Notes: a model not told the origin generated them from the letters alone. A DNA stretch of 64,000 bases from Halomonas sp. QHL1 (GCF_001882345.1 NZ_MINL01000001.1:1382025-1446024); one strand, 5' to 3'. Shown: positions 8,462 to 17,982, counted from the stretch's first letter. Translations and numbers: made by a program.

Positions 8462-9096
8462 AAGTGCGTCAACGCTGACGCCCCCCCCCCGCGGCAGTCA
8501 GCCAGCAGCTGATAGCCACCCGCTTGCTGGTACGCCTCCAGGCGCTGCCATATAATCGCCTCTGGTTGAAAATGGCCGGTATCTACGACTGCCTCAACGC
8601 CTTCTGCGGTGGCAAACTGCACATGGTGGTGGCCCACTTCAACCACCGGCGCGCTATCGCAACGGCCCATACACGGGGCGCGCAGCACGCGCACCGTCTC
8701 TGGATCTAAGCCTTTTTCCAGCTTAGCTTTAAGCTGGGCCGCGCCAGCTAACTGGCAGGAGAGCGAATCGCATACCCGCACCGTGGTGTCGGGAGGTGGT
8801 GTTTGGCCGTCGTGCACCACATCAAAATGGGCATAGAAGGTGGCAGTTTCGTACACTGCCGCCATGGGCAGATTCATATACGTCGCTAGGGCCCGCAGTT
8901 CAACCATCGACAAATGGCCATGGGCATCCTGAATAGCGTGCAAATGCTCAAGCAGCTGATCGCGTTGGCGCAAACTGGGCTGCTGGCGTTCGTCGCCCAG
9001 CAGCGCCCTCAATGTCACCAGGGCGACGGGAGATAGATCACGGCCTCTGGGATGGCCGAGCCGACGCCGCCAAGAAGAAACCGTTTGGTCAGTCAT
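8434..9096 (-). CDS. NuoE-like [2Fe-2S] domain of the same formate dehydrogenase beta subunit (5' part of a split gene)
   Basis: This is a thioredoxin-like [2Fe-2S] protein of the NuoE/FdsG family. The four ligands appear as VCDSLSCQL (C-x4-C) and CMGRCDSAPVV (C-x3-C). The start at 9096 (MTDQTVSSW) is chosen because the upstream 41 residues are unlike the family. After GGYQLLADCRGGG the frame passes through ten Gs and ends in an unrelated-looking tail (ALTHLWRRWTKQA) that overlaps the next gene by 28 bases. One extra G would continue it into the NuoF-like domain. The gene is divergent from the metal-binding protein gene at 9280. Confidence 0.8.
   Translation of the reverse strand: MTDQTVSSWRRRLGHPRGRDLSPVALVTLRALLGDERQQPSLRQRDQLLEHLHAIQDAHGHLSMVELRALATYMNLPMAAVYETATFYAHFDVVHDGQTPPPDTTVRVCDSLSCQLAGAAQLKAKLEKGLDPETVRVLRAPCMGRCDSAPVVEVGHHHVQFATAEGVEAVVDTGHFQPEAIIWQRLEAYQQAGGYQLLADCRGGGASALTHLWRRWTKQA
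8481..8490. repeat. Homopolymer of ten C (G on the coding strand) at a frameshift
   Basis: Ten consecutive C on the plus strand lie exactly where the NuoE-like reading frame leaves homology and the NuoF-like frame begins. A tract of 11 (or 8) would restore one continuous open frame. It could be a sequencing error, a slipped-strand phase-variable site or a fixed mutation. Confidence 0.9.
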
Positions 9097-9279
9097 AAAG
9101 CACGCTACGCTTAGGAGTGTAATACTGTTCAGCATAGTGGCACTTTTCCCTGTAGGGAATTCTCCCTTGGGTAATACCTCTTGCGGCCTGCCGTTACATT
9201 GGAACTGGCAACGGGCCACCGCAGTCTTTATTATCTGCCGTCTTTTTTCGATAGTTTTTTAGCCAGTTAGGAGCGTGGG

Positions 9280-10200
9280 ATGTCAAAGCGGGTTACCTGG
9301 GTGTGTACGCTCTTATTCGTCGCGCTGATAAGTACTGCGCCAGCCTATGCCAACACAACATTACGCGTCATTGCTTCTTTTTCAGTCATAGAGGAATTGG
9401 TCAAACGCGTGGCGGGCGATACGGTTAGCGTCAATGTCATCGTTCCACGCGGAGAAGATGTTCACCGCTGGGAGCTAACCCCGCCCAACGTCCTGGCACT
9501 TGAAGAGACCCATATCGTGTTTTATAACGGACTTGGGCTAGAACCTTGGATACGCCATATTGAAGCGATGTCTGACGACCAGCTAACGCTCGTGGAAGTG
9601 GCCAAAAAGGCCGACTACACGCCGTTGATGATCTCGACTGGTGAGTATCAGGGCGAGCCAGACCCCCACATGTGGATGGATCCAGAGGGAGCTGCGGCCT
9701 ACATTGATGTCATTGCCGAGACCCTGGCCGAGCATCTTCCCGACCAGGCCGATGAGTTTTATACCCGTGCTGAACAGGCACGCAAGGCGCTGGACAATCT
9801 TAATCTAGCGGTGAAAGAGCGCCTCGAGGGGATTCCACAAACTAACCGCACGTTACTGACCAGCGAAGCAGGTTTTGGCTATTTCGCCCGTGCCTACGCC
9901 TTTGAAGCCCTGGGGGTGTGGGGCGTTAATCACGAAACCCAAGGCAGCGCCGAGGCCATGGCCAAGATGAGCGAATATCTTGCTAATAATCGCCCACGCC
10001 CTCCAGCGCTGTTTTTTGAAAGCACTACGCCCAGCATTCATATGGACGCCCTGTCACGGGAAGCATCGCTTCCCCTGGCAGGTCCGCTATATGTCGACTC
10101 GCTGAGCGGTGCAGACGGCCCGGCAGCCAACTACTCAGATATGTTGCACCATAACGCAGAGGTCATGCACACCGCTTTAGGGGGCGCTACGGCTGAGTAA
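9280..10200 (+). CDS. Metal ABC transporter substrate-binding protein, manganese/iron type
   Basis: This is a cluster A-I (ZnuA/PsaA/TroA family) periplasmic metal-binding protein of 306 residues with a Sec signal peptide (cleavage after PAYA). Candidate metal ligands are His62 (GEDVHRWE), His130 (PDPHMWMDPEG), Glu196 (LLTSEAGFGYFARAY) and Asp273 (LYVDSLS). Glu in the third position, in a TSE context, resembles the manganese-binding PsaA/MntC proteins rather than ZnuA, which has His there. There is no His-rich loop. No ATPase or permease gene follows, so it is an orphan in this window and must work with a transporter encoded elsewhere. The ATG at 9280 has a GGAGCG upstream. Confidence 0.85.
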   Translation: MSKRVTWVCTLLFVALISTAPAYANTTLRVIASFSVIEELVKRVAGDTVSVNVIVPRGEDVHRWELTPPNVLALEETHIVFYNGLGLEPWIRHIEAMSDDQLTLVEVAKKADYTPLMISTGEYQGEPDPHMWMDPEGAAAYIDVIAETLAEHLPDQADEFYTRAEQARKALDNLNLAVKERLEGIPQTNRTLLTSEAGFGYFARAYAFEALGVWGVNHETQGSAEAMAKMSEYLANNRPRPPALFFESTTPSIHMDALSREASLPLAGPLYVDSLSGADGPAANYSDMLHHNAEVMHTALGGATAE

Positions 10201-10231
10201 CCGGTACTTGGCGATTAATCAAACGCCTGTG

Positions 10232-10975
10232 TCATCTGGGAGGGGTTATGAGCAATTCGGTTAACGAACTGAGCACTAGATCGGGGTGACTGTTTTCAAT
10301 CGGCTCACCGTGATTATAACCGTAGGGTAGCGCCAGGGTGGTAAAGCCCGCCGCCTTACCGGCAGCAATATCGTGACGTGAATCGCCGACCATCACACAC
10401 TCAGCTGGCGGTATTTGGCAGTGTTGAGCAGCGTGCAGCAGCGGCAATGGGTGGGGCTTCTTTTCGGCTAGAGAATCACCGCCGACCCATAGGGTAAAGA
10501 AGTCCAGAAGCTCGAAGTGCTTTAGCAGCGGCTCAATAAAGTGCTCGGGCTTATTGGTGATCAGCACCAGTGTCATACCCGGCCGATGCAGTGCCTGCAG
10601 TGCTTGCTTTACCCCAGGGTAGAGCGTTGTCAGAGTGTTGGGGGCAGCGCCGTAGTGCGCCATAAACGCATCATAGGCGCGCTGCTGTCGTTCTGAACAA
10701 GGCGTTGGCTCAGGCGTGTCCCGCAACGCCCAGGCCAGCGCCCTTTCCACTAATACCGGCGCCCCATTGCCAACCCAGTCTCGGACTTTTGCTTCGCCCG
10801 GCTCTGGCAGGTCAAAGTCGTTTAACATTTTCCCCACTGCGGCGGAAAGGTCGGGCACTGAATCAATTAGCGTGCCATCCAAGTCAAACGCAACTAGCCG
10901 TTTACCCTGTAGTATGGTGTGTAACTCTGAATAGTGTATTGGAAGCGCCTTCAATGCTCTCTGCCTCATCTTCAT
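10232..10975 (-). CDS. gph: Phosphoglycolate phosphatase
   Basis: This HAD-superfamily hydrolase dephosphorylates 2-phosphoglycolate formed during DNA 3'-end repair or by oxygenation reactions. Motif I is FDLDGTLIDS (nucleophile Asp and acid Asp). Motif II is LVLITNKPE, the conserved Lys precedes HPLPLLHA (EKKPHPLPLL), and motif III is VMVGDSRHDIAAGKAAG. The N-terminus carries about 27 residues before the core, and ATGs at 10975 and 10969 are both possible. It is close to rpe, as in many proteobacteria, but the ndh gene lies between them in the opposite direction. Confidence 0.9.
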   Translation of the reverse strand: MKMRQRALKALPIHYSELHTILQGKRLVAFDLDGTLIDSVPDLSAAVGKMLNDFDLPEPGEAKVRDWVGNGAPVLVERALAWALRDTPEPTPCSERQQRAYDAFMAHYGAAPNTLTTLYPGVKQALQALHRPGMTLVLITNKPEHFIEPLLKHFELLDFFTLWVGGDSLAEKKPHPLPLLHAAQHCQIPPAECVMVGDSRHDIAAGKAAGFTTLALPYGYNHGEPIENSHPDLVLSSLTELLITPPR

Positions 10976-11072
10976 TAGAAAACCATCTTACCTGCTTAGG
11001 GCAAATGTTCGCATTAGTAAGAAGCGTAAGAACCTTCTATGCTGGGGCTAATTTAGTTAAGGAGGTAGTGAT

Positions 11073-12371
11073 ATGCCCACTCCCAGAATCGTGATTGTTG
11101 GCGGCGGTGCGGGCGGCTTAGCCCTCGCCACGCGATTAGGCCGCACCTTAGGTAAGCGCAAACGCTCTGAAATCGTGCTGCTGGATCGCAATACCACCCA
11201 CGTATGGAAACCGCTGCTCCACGAACTGGCCACCGGCGTACTCAATTCCAGCATGGATGAGGTGGATCTTCGCGGGCATTCATCTGCTCACTTCTACCGC
11301 TTTCAGCGCGGCTCTCTTAGCGGGATAGATCGCGAGCAGCAGACGCTGCAATTAGCGCCGATCCATGATGAAGATGGTCAAGAAGTGCTACCCGCCCGCG
11401 AGCTTTCCTATGACTACCTGGTCATGGCTATAGGCAGCGTTTCCAATGATTTCGGTACGCCCGGCGTGGCGGAGCACTGCCACTTTATTGATTCGCCCCA
11501 GCAGGCCAAGGCGTTCCAGCGCGATATGATCAACACCTTTCTGCGCTATACCGACCCCAATCTTCGCCAGCATACTCAGTTGACCATTGGGATTGTGGGC
11601 GGCGGCGCAACAGGGGTAGAGCTTGCGGCTGAATTATTTGATGCTTCGCGCATGCTCAATGCTTATGGAGTGACGGCATTAGATAACCAGCAAATCAGCG
11701 TTCACCTGCTGGAAGCGGCGCCGCGCCTGCTACCGGGGCTTTCCGAGCGGGTTAGCCAAACGGTGAAAACAGAGCTTGAGAGTATGGGTGTAACCATCCA
11801 CACCGACACCGCTATTAAAGAAGCTCAGGCACATCAGTTAATCACCGATGACGATGAGGTGATCAAGACCGACATCAACGTGTGGGCAGCGGGTATCAAA
11901 GCGCCACCGTTTTTGGCTGAGCTAGGCCTAACGACGAATAAGAAAAACCAAATTGAAGTAAAACGCACCCTGCAGAGCGTCGATGATGAGAAGATTTTTG
12001 CCCTGGGCGACTGCGCCAGCTGCCCGATGGGGGAAGATAGCACCGTTCCGCCTCGTGCCCAGGCGGCTCACCAGCAGGCCAAACTGCTCGCCAAAAACCT
12101 GGTCAATCAACTAGAAGGCAAACCGCTCGTCGATTTTCGCTACCGCGATCACGGCTCGCTAGTATCTCTAGCCCGCTACGATGCAGTGGGCAATTTAATG
12201 CGCAGCTCCGCCTCCCGCGGCCTGTTTTTAGAGGGCTGGCTGGCTCGCCAAGCCTATGCGTCGCTCTACCGCATGCACCAGCTCTCTATTCATGGGGCGC
12301 CGAAGACAGGGCTAGCGTGGCTGGTCGATAAGCTTAATCGCTACTTAAAACCGCGCATGAAGCTGCACTAA
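11073..12371 (+). CDS. ndh: Type II NADH dehydrogenase (NDH-2)
   Basis: This is a single-subunit, non-proton-pumping NADH:quinone oxidoreductase at the inner face of the cytoplasmic membrane. The 432-residue product has an FAD-binding Rossmann motif at the start (IVIVGGGAGGLALATRLG), a second NADH-binding motif (IGIVGGGATGVELAAEL) around residue 170, and the FAD-closing motif FALGDCASCP. The C-terminal part (GLFLEGWLARQAYASLYRMHQ) is the amphipathic membrane-anchor region of the family. The start is secure: AAGGAGG lies a few bases upstream. It is divergent from gph. Confidence 0.93.
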   Translation: MPTPRIVIVGGGAGGLALATRLGRTLGKRKRSEIVLLDRNTTHVWKPLLHELATGVLNSSMDEVDLRGHSSAHFYRFQRGSLSGIDREQQTLQLAPIHDEDGQEVLPARELSYDYLVMAIGSVSNDFGTPGVAEHCHFIDSPQQAKAFQRDMINTFLRYTDPNLRQHTQLTIGIVGGGATGVELAAELFDASRMLNAYGVTALDNQQISVHLLEAAPRLLPGLSERVSQTVKTELESMGVTIHTDTAIKEAQAHQLITDDDEVIKTDINVWAAGIKAPPFLAELGLTTNKKNQIEVKRTLQSVDDEKIFALGDCASCPMGEDSTVPPRAQAAHQQAKLLAKNLVNQLEGKPLVDFRYRDHGSLVSLARYDAVGNLMRSSASRGLFLEGWLARQAYASLYRMHQLSIHGAPKTGLAWLVDKLNRYLKPRMKLH

Positions 12372-12385
12372 ACGACACTTGCTTA

Positions 12386-13078
12386 TTACCTGGCCATCGC
12401 CGCCCGCATCTGCTTGATCACCGTGTCATAGCCGTGCGGGTCGCTGGCTTGGTGGGCACTGAATATGGCGGAACCCGCCACAAAGGTATCGGCGCCCGCT
12501 GCGGCGATCTCTGCAATATTATCCACTTTCACCCCACCGTCGATTTCCAGGCGCATATCAAATTCTGACGCATCAATCCTCGCCCGCGCTTCGCGGAGCT
12601 TATCGAGCGTGCCGGGGATAAAGGATTGCCCACCAAAACCTGGGTTAACGCTCATCAGCAGCACCATATCGATCTTATCCATCACATAGTCGAGATAGGA
12701 GAGCGGTGTGGCCGGATTAAACACCAGACCTGCTTTACAGCCGCCATCACGAATTAGCTGCAGCGAGCGGTCAACGTGCTCAGAGGCTTCGGGGTGAAAG
12801 GTGATATAGCTGGCGCCCGCTTCAATAAACTCGCTGATCATGCGGTCTACCGGTTTAACCATCAAATGCACATCAATCGGCGCCGTTACCCCGTGCTTAC
12901 GCAGTGCTTTGCACACCATGGGACCGATAGTGAGGTTAGGCACATAGTGATTATCCATTACGTCGAAGTGCACCACATCCGCGCCTGCAGCCAGCACGTT
13001 ATCCACTTCTTCGCCTAGCCGGGCAAAGTCAGCCGATAAAATCGAGGGGGCAATCAAGAAATCGTGCGCAGCGGTCAT
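12386..13078 (-). CDS. rpe: Ribulose-phosphate 3-epimerase
   Basis: Rpe interconverts ribulose 5-phosphate and xylulose 5-phosphate in the pentose phosphate pathway. TIM-barrel signatures are complete: [29 protein letters not shown] (metal-binding His and Asp), [20 protein letters not shown] and [12 protein letters not shown]. The start at 13078 (MTAAHDFL) is chosen for its upstream GCAGGAA and the family length of about 230. A longer reading to 13147 adds 23 residues without homology. It converges with ndh with a 14-base gap. Confidence 0.95.
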   Translation of the reverse strand: MTAAHDFLIAPSILSADFARLGEEVDNVLAAGADVVHFDVMDNHYVPNLTIGPMVCKALRKHGVTAPIDVHLMVKPVDRMISEFIEAGASYITFHPEASEHVDRSLQLIRDGGCKAGLVFNPATPLSYLDYVMDKIDMVLLMSVNPGFGGQSFIPGTLDKLREARARIDASEFDMRLEIDGGVKVDNIAEIAAAGADTFVAGSAIFSAHQASDPHGYDTVIKQMRAAMAR

Positions 13079-13226
13079 ATTCCATTCCTGCTTATTAATC
13101 ATTAGACGAAGAGTAGTCACTCGGCACACCTGCGAGTATGCAGGCAAGAGAGCAAAGTCAGACCGCTATCTTATCAGAGCCGCTTAGCAGAACCACGTAT
13201 CAGCGTCTGCGCATGTCATCACACAT

Positions 13227-13245
13227 ATATTCTTAAATAGAATAT
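13227..13245. promoter_or_regulatory. AT-rich inverted repeat upstream of the sulfate operon
   Basis: The inverted repeat atattc/gaatat with a 7-base spacer lies about 100 bases before cysP in the 268-base gap after rpe. The location fits an activator site, and CysB is the expected regulator of cysPTWA. CysB motifs are degenerate, so this is only a candidate. Confidence 0.3.
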
Positions 13246-13346
13246 AAAACATGATTGTAATTCCACATTGATAGATTTAACCTTGCCGATATTGCGACAC
13301 TACTTTTTGGCGATACTTTGCGCTTACTGTTTTAAGGAGCTTCTCT

Positions 13347-14357
13347 ATGGCACTGCCCACAATTTTCCGCCGCAGCCTGATTGCCATTGCGCTAGGCGTT
13401 ACGGTAAGTGGTACCGCCGCCGCCCAAGAGCGGGAACTGCTCAACTCGTCTTACGATATCGCTCGCGAGCTGTTTGCCGCGATCAACCCAGAGTTTCAAG
13501 CCTGGTGGCAGGAAGAGCACGGTGAAGAGATCGCCATCAGCCAGTCTCACGGCGGTTCTTCAGCCCAAGCCCGCGCCATTCTGCAGGGCCTGCGTGCCGA
13601 TGTGGTGACCTTTAACCAAGTGACCGACGTACAGGTACTCGCCGATGCAGGGCTGGTAGCCGAAGATTGGCAAGATGCCTTTGAAAATAATGCGTCGCCC
13701 TACTACTCCACCACTGCTTTCTTAGTGCGTAAGGGCAACCCTAAAGGTATTGAGAGCTGGGACGATTTAGTCAAAGAAGATGTGCAAATGGTCTTCCCCA
13801 ACCCGAAAACCTCGGGTAACGGCCGCTATACTTACTTAGCCGCCTGGGGCTTTGCCGAGAACGAGTTCGATGGCGATGAAGAGCAAATCGAAGAGTTCAT
13901 GCGTACCTTCTTAGCCAATGTAGCGGTGTTTGATACCGGCGGTCGTGGTGCCACCACCAGCTTTATCGAGCGTGAAATTGGCGATGTGCTGATTAGCTTC
14001 GAGTCTGAAGTTAACAACATCCGCAGCGAGTACGGCAGCGACGATTACGAGGTGATTGTGCCGCCGGTCAGCATCTTGGCTGAGTTCCCTGTTGCAGTGG
14101 TCAGCGAAAATGCTGAGCGCAACGGTAACAGCGATCTGGCCCAAAGCTACTTAGAGTATCTCTACACCGAAGAGACTCAGCGCCTGCTAGCGGGTTTCAA
14201 CTACCGGGTGCATAACGAGGCCGTGGTCGAAGAGTTCGCCGACCAGTTCCCGGAAACCGAACTGCTTGAGGTGGATGAAGTGTTTGGTAGCTGGGATGAG
14301 GCGATGGAGACCCACTTTGAGGGTGGCGCCCTTCTCGACCAGCTACAGCGCCGCTAA
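13347..14357 (+). CDS. cysP: Sulfate/thiosulfate ABC transporter substrate-binding protein
   Basis: This is the periplasmic sulfate/thiosulfate-binding component of 336 residues. A Sec signal peptide ends at TAAAQ. The conserved anion-binding segments are LLNSSYDIARELFAAINPEF, SQSHGGSSAQARAILQGL and VVTFNQVTDVQVL. The NSSYD and NQVTDVQ wording is closer to CysP than to Sbp, so thiosulfate binding is likely. AAGGAG (13334-13339) precedes the start. It is the first gene of cysPTWA, which feeds assimilatory sulfur metabolism. Confidence 0.93.
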   Translation: MALPTIFRRSLIAIALGVTVSGTAAAQERELLNSSYDIARELFAAINPEFQAWWQEEHGEEIAISQSHGGSSAQARAILQGLRADVVTFNQVTDVQVLADAGLVAEDWQDAFENNASPYYSTTAFLVRKGNPKGIESWDDLVKEDVQMVFPNPKTSGNGRYTYLAAWGFAENEFDGDEEQIEEFMRTFLANVAVFDTGGRGATTSFIEREIGDVLISFESEVNNIRSEYGSDDYEVIVPPVSILAEFPVAVVSENAERNGNSDLAQSYLEYLYTEETQRLLAGFNYRVHNEAVVEEFADQFPETELLEVDEVFGSWDEAMETHFEGGALLDQLQRR

Positions 14358-14383
14358 TATTCACTCATGAGCCAGCCTGAACT

Positions 14384-15238
14384 ATGAGTCAACTTGCCAC
14401 CTGGCGAACCGGCAGCACACGCGTGCTGCCGGGTTTTGGCCTTTCTATGGGTATCAGCGTGCTGTTTATCTCGCTGGTACTGCTGCTGCCGATTACCGGC
14501 CTGTTTGGCCAGTTAGCAGGGCTTAGCTTCGCCGAATACTGGGCGATCATCACCGAAGGTCGTGTAGTGGCCAGCTATATGGTCACTATTGGCGCGGCCG
14601 CCGTTGCGGCGATTGTCAACGCCATATTTGGTTTATTACTGGCGTGGGTGCTAGTACGCTACGACTTCCCAGGCAAACGCTTACTTGATGCTTTAATGGA
14701 TCTCCCCTTCGCACTACCCACCGCCGTGGCCGGCATTACCCTGGCAACGCTGTACGCCAGCAGCGGCTGGATGGGTAGATTGCTGGAGCCGCTAGGGTTT
14801 CAAGTCGCTTATACCTGGGTGGGTATCGCTCTGGCCATGGCCTTTACCAGCATCCCTTTTGTAGTTCGCACGGTGCAGCCGGTACTGGAAGACTTGCCCG
14901 CTGAGGTCGATGAAGCCGCTATGTCGCTGGGTGCCACCGACGGGGTAGCCTTTCGCCGCGTGATCTTGCCGCACATCTGGCCTGCCTTGGTGACCGGCAC
15001 GGGGCTAGCGTTTGTTCGTTCGCTGGGCGAGTTCGGAGCGATCATTTTTATAGCCGGAAATATGCCCTACGAAACGGAGATCACCGCACTGATGATTTTC
15101 GTCAAGCTGCAAGAGTATGACTATGCGGGGGCCTCGGCGATTGCTTCGGTAGTGCTGTTTGTCTCGCTGGCTCTGCTACTGGCGATTAATGTTTGGCAGG
15201 GCCGCTTTGTTCGCCGCCTGCATGGAGGTAAGGGGTAA
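14384..15238 (+). CDS. cysT: Sulfate ABC transporter permease CysT (CysU)
   Basis: This is an inner-membrane permease subunit with about six TM helices in 284 residues. The ABC-permease EAA loop is visible as EVDEAAMSLGATDGVAFRRVILP, followed by the family-specific RSLGEFGAIIFIAGN. Together with CysW it forms the membrane pore that receives ligand from CysP. It starts 27 bases after cysP and overlaps cysW by one base (TAATG), indicating translational coupling. Confidence 0.95.
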   Translation: MSQLATWRTGSTRVLPGFGLSMGISVLFISLVLLLPITGLFGQLAGLSFAEYWAIITEGRVVASYMVTIGAAAVAAIVNAIFGLLLAWVLVRYDFPGKRLLDALMDLPFALPTAVAGITLATLYASSGWMGRLLEPLGFQVAYTWVGIALAMAFTSIPFVVRTVQPVLEDLPAEVDEAAMSLGATDGVAFRRVILPHIWPALVTGTGLAFVRSLGEFGAIIFIAGNMPYETEITALMIFVKLQEYDYAGASAIASVVLFVSLALLLAINVWQGRFVRRLHGGKG

Positions 15239-16065
15239 TGCGTCGAATTGGTGATGCGCCGCTTATCCGGCGCCTGCTGATAGGTGCCGCCTTGGTACTA
15301 TCAGCGCTGTTTTTGCTGTTGCCGCTGGTGGCTATTTTTGCTCAGGCGTTGTCCGAGGGCGTTATGGTCTTCTGGGCCAACGTGAGCAACACTTTTACCC
15401 TGCACGCGATTGGCTTAACGCTGATGATCGCGCTGTTAACCATCCCGGTGTGCCTAGTATTCGGCGTTGCCCTGGCGTGGCTGGTCACTCGCTTCAGCTT
15501 TCCTGGGCGGCGCATTCTGCAAACGCTGATCGATATTCCGTTTGCGGTCTCGCCCGTTGTTGCTGGCCTTATTTACCTGCTGCTGTATGGCCGCAACGGC
15601 TGGATCGGCTCTTGGCTGGACGGCTATGATATTCAGCTGATGTTTTCTTGGCCGGGCATTCTCATGGTGACCATTTTTGTTACCTGCCCTTTTGTGGCCA
15701 GGGAACTGATCCCGTTGATGCAGGCCCAAGGCTCCCGTGAAGAGGAGGCGGCGGTGACCCTGGGTGCTTCCGGCTGGACAACCTTCCGTCGCGTAACGCT
15801 GCCCAACATCCGCTGGGCGCTGCTATATGGCGTTATCCTTACCAACGCCCGGGCTGTGGGGGAATTTGGCGCTGTATCAGTGGTCTCCGGCGCTATTCGC
15901 GGTAAAACCAATACACTACCCCTGCACCTTGAGCAGCTGTATCAGGATTATAACGCCGTGGGGGCGTTTGCCTGCGCGGCCCTACTCGCCTTTATTGCCC
16001 TACTGACGCTCGCCGCCAAGGCCGGGCTGGAATGGCGCGCAGCGCGCCGGGAGGCATTTGCATGA
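15238..16065 (+). CDS. cysW: Sulfate ABC transporter permease CysW
   Basis: This is the second permease half of the sulfate/thiosulfate transporter, 275 residues with six predicted TM segments. The EAA loop reads [23 protein letters not shown] and is followed by [14 protein letters not shown], diagnostic of CysW. The start codon overlaps the cysT stop and its stop overlaps the cysA start (ATGA), so the operon is tightly packed. Confidence 0.95.
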   Translation: MRRIGDAPLIRRLLIGAALVLSALFLLLPLVAIFAQALSEGVMVFWANVSNTFTLHAIGLTLMIALLTIPVCLVFGVALAWLVTRFSFPGRRILQTLIDIPFAVSPVVAGLIYLLLYGRNGWIGSWLDGYDIQLMFSWPGILMVTIFVTCPFVARELIPLMQAQGSREEEAAVTLGASGWTTFRRVTLPNIRWALLYGVILTNARAVGEFGAVSVVSGAIRGKTNTLPLHLEQLYQDYNAVGAFACAALLAFIALLTLAAKAGLEWRAARREAFA

Positions 16066-17156
16066 GCATTCACTTACACAATATCGCTAAGCACTTCGGC
16101 AATACGCAGGCGTTAGAGCCAATCAACCTGGATATTCACGAAGGTGAATTGGTAGGCTTACTCGGTCCTTCGGGCTCGGGCAAGACCACGCTGCTGCGTA
16201 TTATCGCCGGCTTGGAAAATGCCGACCGCACCGCCCAGCCGGGTAAGATTCTGTTTGGCGATCGCGACGTGACCAACGTGCATGTGCGCGACCGGCGGAT
16301 TGGTTTTGTTTTCCAGCACTACGCGCTGTTTCGCCATATGAGCGTCTACGACAATGTGGCCTTTGGTCTGACCGTGCTGTCGCGTAAACGCCGTCCCAGC
16401 AGCGGTGAGATTCGTGCCCGGGTGTTTAGGCTACTTGAGATGGTCAAGCTGGAGCACCTTGCCAATCGTTACCCTGCCCAACTTTCGGGCGGCCAGCAGC
16501 AGCGGGTGTCGCTGGCCCGCGCGCTAGCCGTGGAGCCGGAAGTATTGCTGCTGGACGAGCCGTTTGGCGCACTCGATGCCAAAGTGCGCCAGGAGCTACG
16601 TCGCTGGTTGCGTCATCTTCACGATGAGCTCAATTTCACTAGTGTTTTTGTCACCCACGACCAGGAAGAAGCGCTGGAGTTATCTGACCGTGTAGTGGTG
16701 ATGAGCAATGGCCGAATTGAACAGGTTGATACGCCCGACGAGCTCTACCGCACGCCGAAAAATCGCTTTGTGTTTGAGTTTTTAGGTGATGTGAACCATC
16801 TGGAAGGCAAAGTGACCAACGGCGTACTCACCTGCGGCGACGCCTATTGGCACGTTGATCTACCCGATGGCCATGAAGAGCTACTGCTCCGCCCCCATGA
16901 AGTGCGGCTAACCGAGCAACCCACTTCTGAGAGCCATCTACCGGTCACCATCACGGCGATCTCGCCAGTGGGCGCCGAAGTGCGCGTGGAGCTAGAGGCT
17001 GATTGGCTCGCCCAGCCTTGGCTTGCTACCGTGCGTCACACTGACTTTGAACACTTGTCGCTACGCCGCGGGCAACGCTTATTCGCCCACCCCCGCCACT
17101 GGCGACGCTTCCCAAAAGTCACTGCAAAAACCACAGAGCAGATACGCGTCGCATAA
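16062..17156 (+). CDS. cysA: Sulfate/thiosulfate ABC transporter ATP-binding protein
   Basis: This is the ATPase of the CysTWA complex. Walker A is [12 protein letters not shown], the signature is [15 protein letters not shown], Walker B is [12 protein letters not shown] and the H-loop is [12 protein letters not shown]. About 120 C-terminal residues form the TOBE-like regulatory domain (LLRPHEVRL). The start at 16062 ([10 protein letters not shown]) overlaps the cysW stop by ATGA and matches family N-termini; a start 30 bases earlier is less likely. The product is about 364 residues. Confidence 0.96.
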   Translation: MSIHLHNIAKHFGNTQALEPINLDIHEGELVGLLGPSGSGKTTLLRIIAGLENADRTAQPGKILFGDRDVTNVHVRDRRIGFVFQHYALFRHMSVYDNVAFGLTVLSRKRRPSSGEIRARVFRLLEMVKLEHLANRYPAQLSGGQQQRVSLARALAVEPEVLLLDEPFGALDAKVRQELRRWLRHLHDELNFTSVFVTHDQEEALELSDRVVVMSNGRIEQVDTPDELYRTPKNRFVFEFLGDVNHLEGKVTNGVLTCGDAYWHVDLPDGHEELLLRPHEVRLTEQPTSESHLPVTITAISPVGAEVRVELEADWLAQPWLATVRHTDFEHLSLRRGQRLFAHPRHWRRFPKVTAKTTEQIRVA

Positions 17157-17167
17157 AGCCTAATAAA

Positions 17168-17191
17168 TAGCCGCCCGTTCCAGGGCGGCTA
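17168..17191. terminator. Hairpin terminator between cysA and the AlkB gene
   Basis: The inverted repeat tagccgccc/gggcggcta with a 6-base loop lies just after cysA and before the convergent stop of the next gene. The following bases are moderately T-rich. It probably acts on cysA and possibly on both strands. Confidence 0.55.
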
Positions 17192-17215
17192 GCGTTTGGC
17201 TTTAGCCAGAGTAGT

Positions 17216-17833
17216 TCAGAAGCGCATTTGCCTAAACGTTAGGCTCACCCGCGGCTCGATATCTTTCTTGGTTTTAGGCAGGCTATGTAGCCAGTTTTGC
17301 TGTGTAGTACCTTTCATAATTAACAGACTGCCGTGCTCTAGAGTAAGCGACACACTCTCCCCTGTTCTTTTATGTTTAAACGAGAATTTCCTTTCGCCGC
17401 CTAAGGTCAACGCCCCGATTGCCCCATTCTCAACAAGGTCTTTTTCGGCATCACTGTGCCAGCTCATGCCTTCCTCGCCTGAACTATAAAAATTACCTAG
17501 GCACGAATTAAACCCCTCTCCGCAGTGGCTCTCCACGACCTGTTTAAGCTCACGCAAAAAGTCTGGCCACACTAACGCCATTTTTGTGTAGCCGGAGTAG
17601 GTATAGGAAACCGGCTTGTCTGCATACCAGGCTATTTTCCTCTTTGTAACGATCTCTTTACCGTAAATAAACGCGCGATCATGCTCCCAGCTTAGTTCGC
17701 TTATACATTTATCTAAATACATAGCGGCTGTGGCCGTATCAAGGATTTTGCCGTGGTAATAAGCCGCCCCATCCTGTGGAAGCAGATTAATCAACTTCAT
17801 ATCGTCGTTTTCAAACAGATCTGTATACGTCAT
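17216..17833 (-). CDS. AlkB-family alpha-ketoglutarate-dependent dioxygenase
   Basis: This is a 205-residue Fe(II)/2-oxoglutarate dioxygenase of the AlkB type, whose members oxidatively demethylate alkylated bases in DNA or RNA. The iron ligands are His126 and Asp128 (WHSDAEKDL) and His183 (NWLHSLPKT). The 2-oxoglutarate salt-bridge arginine and the family's R-x5-R are Arg195 and Arg201 (PRVSLTFRQMRF). ALTLGGERKFSFKHK is the usual core strand. It resembles the ALKBH2/3-like group more than E. coli AlkB. It and the following transporter are less GC-rich than the flanks and may have been acquired together. Confidence 0.88.
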   Translation of the reverse strand: MTYTDLFENDDMKLINLLPQDGAAYYHGKILDTATAAMYLDKCISELSWEHDRAFIYGKEIVTKRKIAWYADKPVSYTYSGYTKMALVWPDFLRELKQVVESHCGEGFNSCLGNFYSSGEEGMSWHSDAEKDLVENGAIGALTLGGERKFSFKHKRTGESVSLTLEHGSLLIMKGTTQQNWLHSLPKTKKDIEPRVSLTFRQMRF

Positions 17834-17982
17834 AGCTGTGCCTATTCTGTGCTCAATACAAAGACAGCAAGAAACGGGTTTTTCTCATACTAACGGGAAG
17901 CAATACTGAACGCCATGGGGCAAAGCTCCAGGGTCTGGCCGAGGTCTGTTGGCTAATGGGAAACATTGAAATGGGGCACAAA

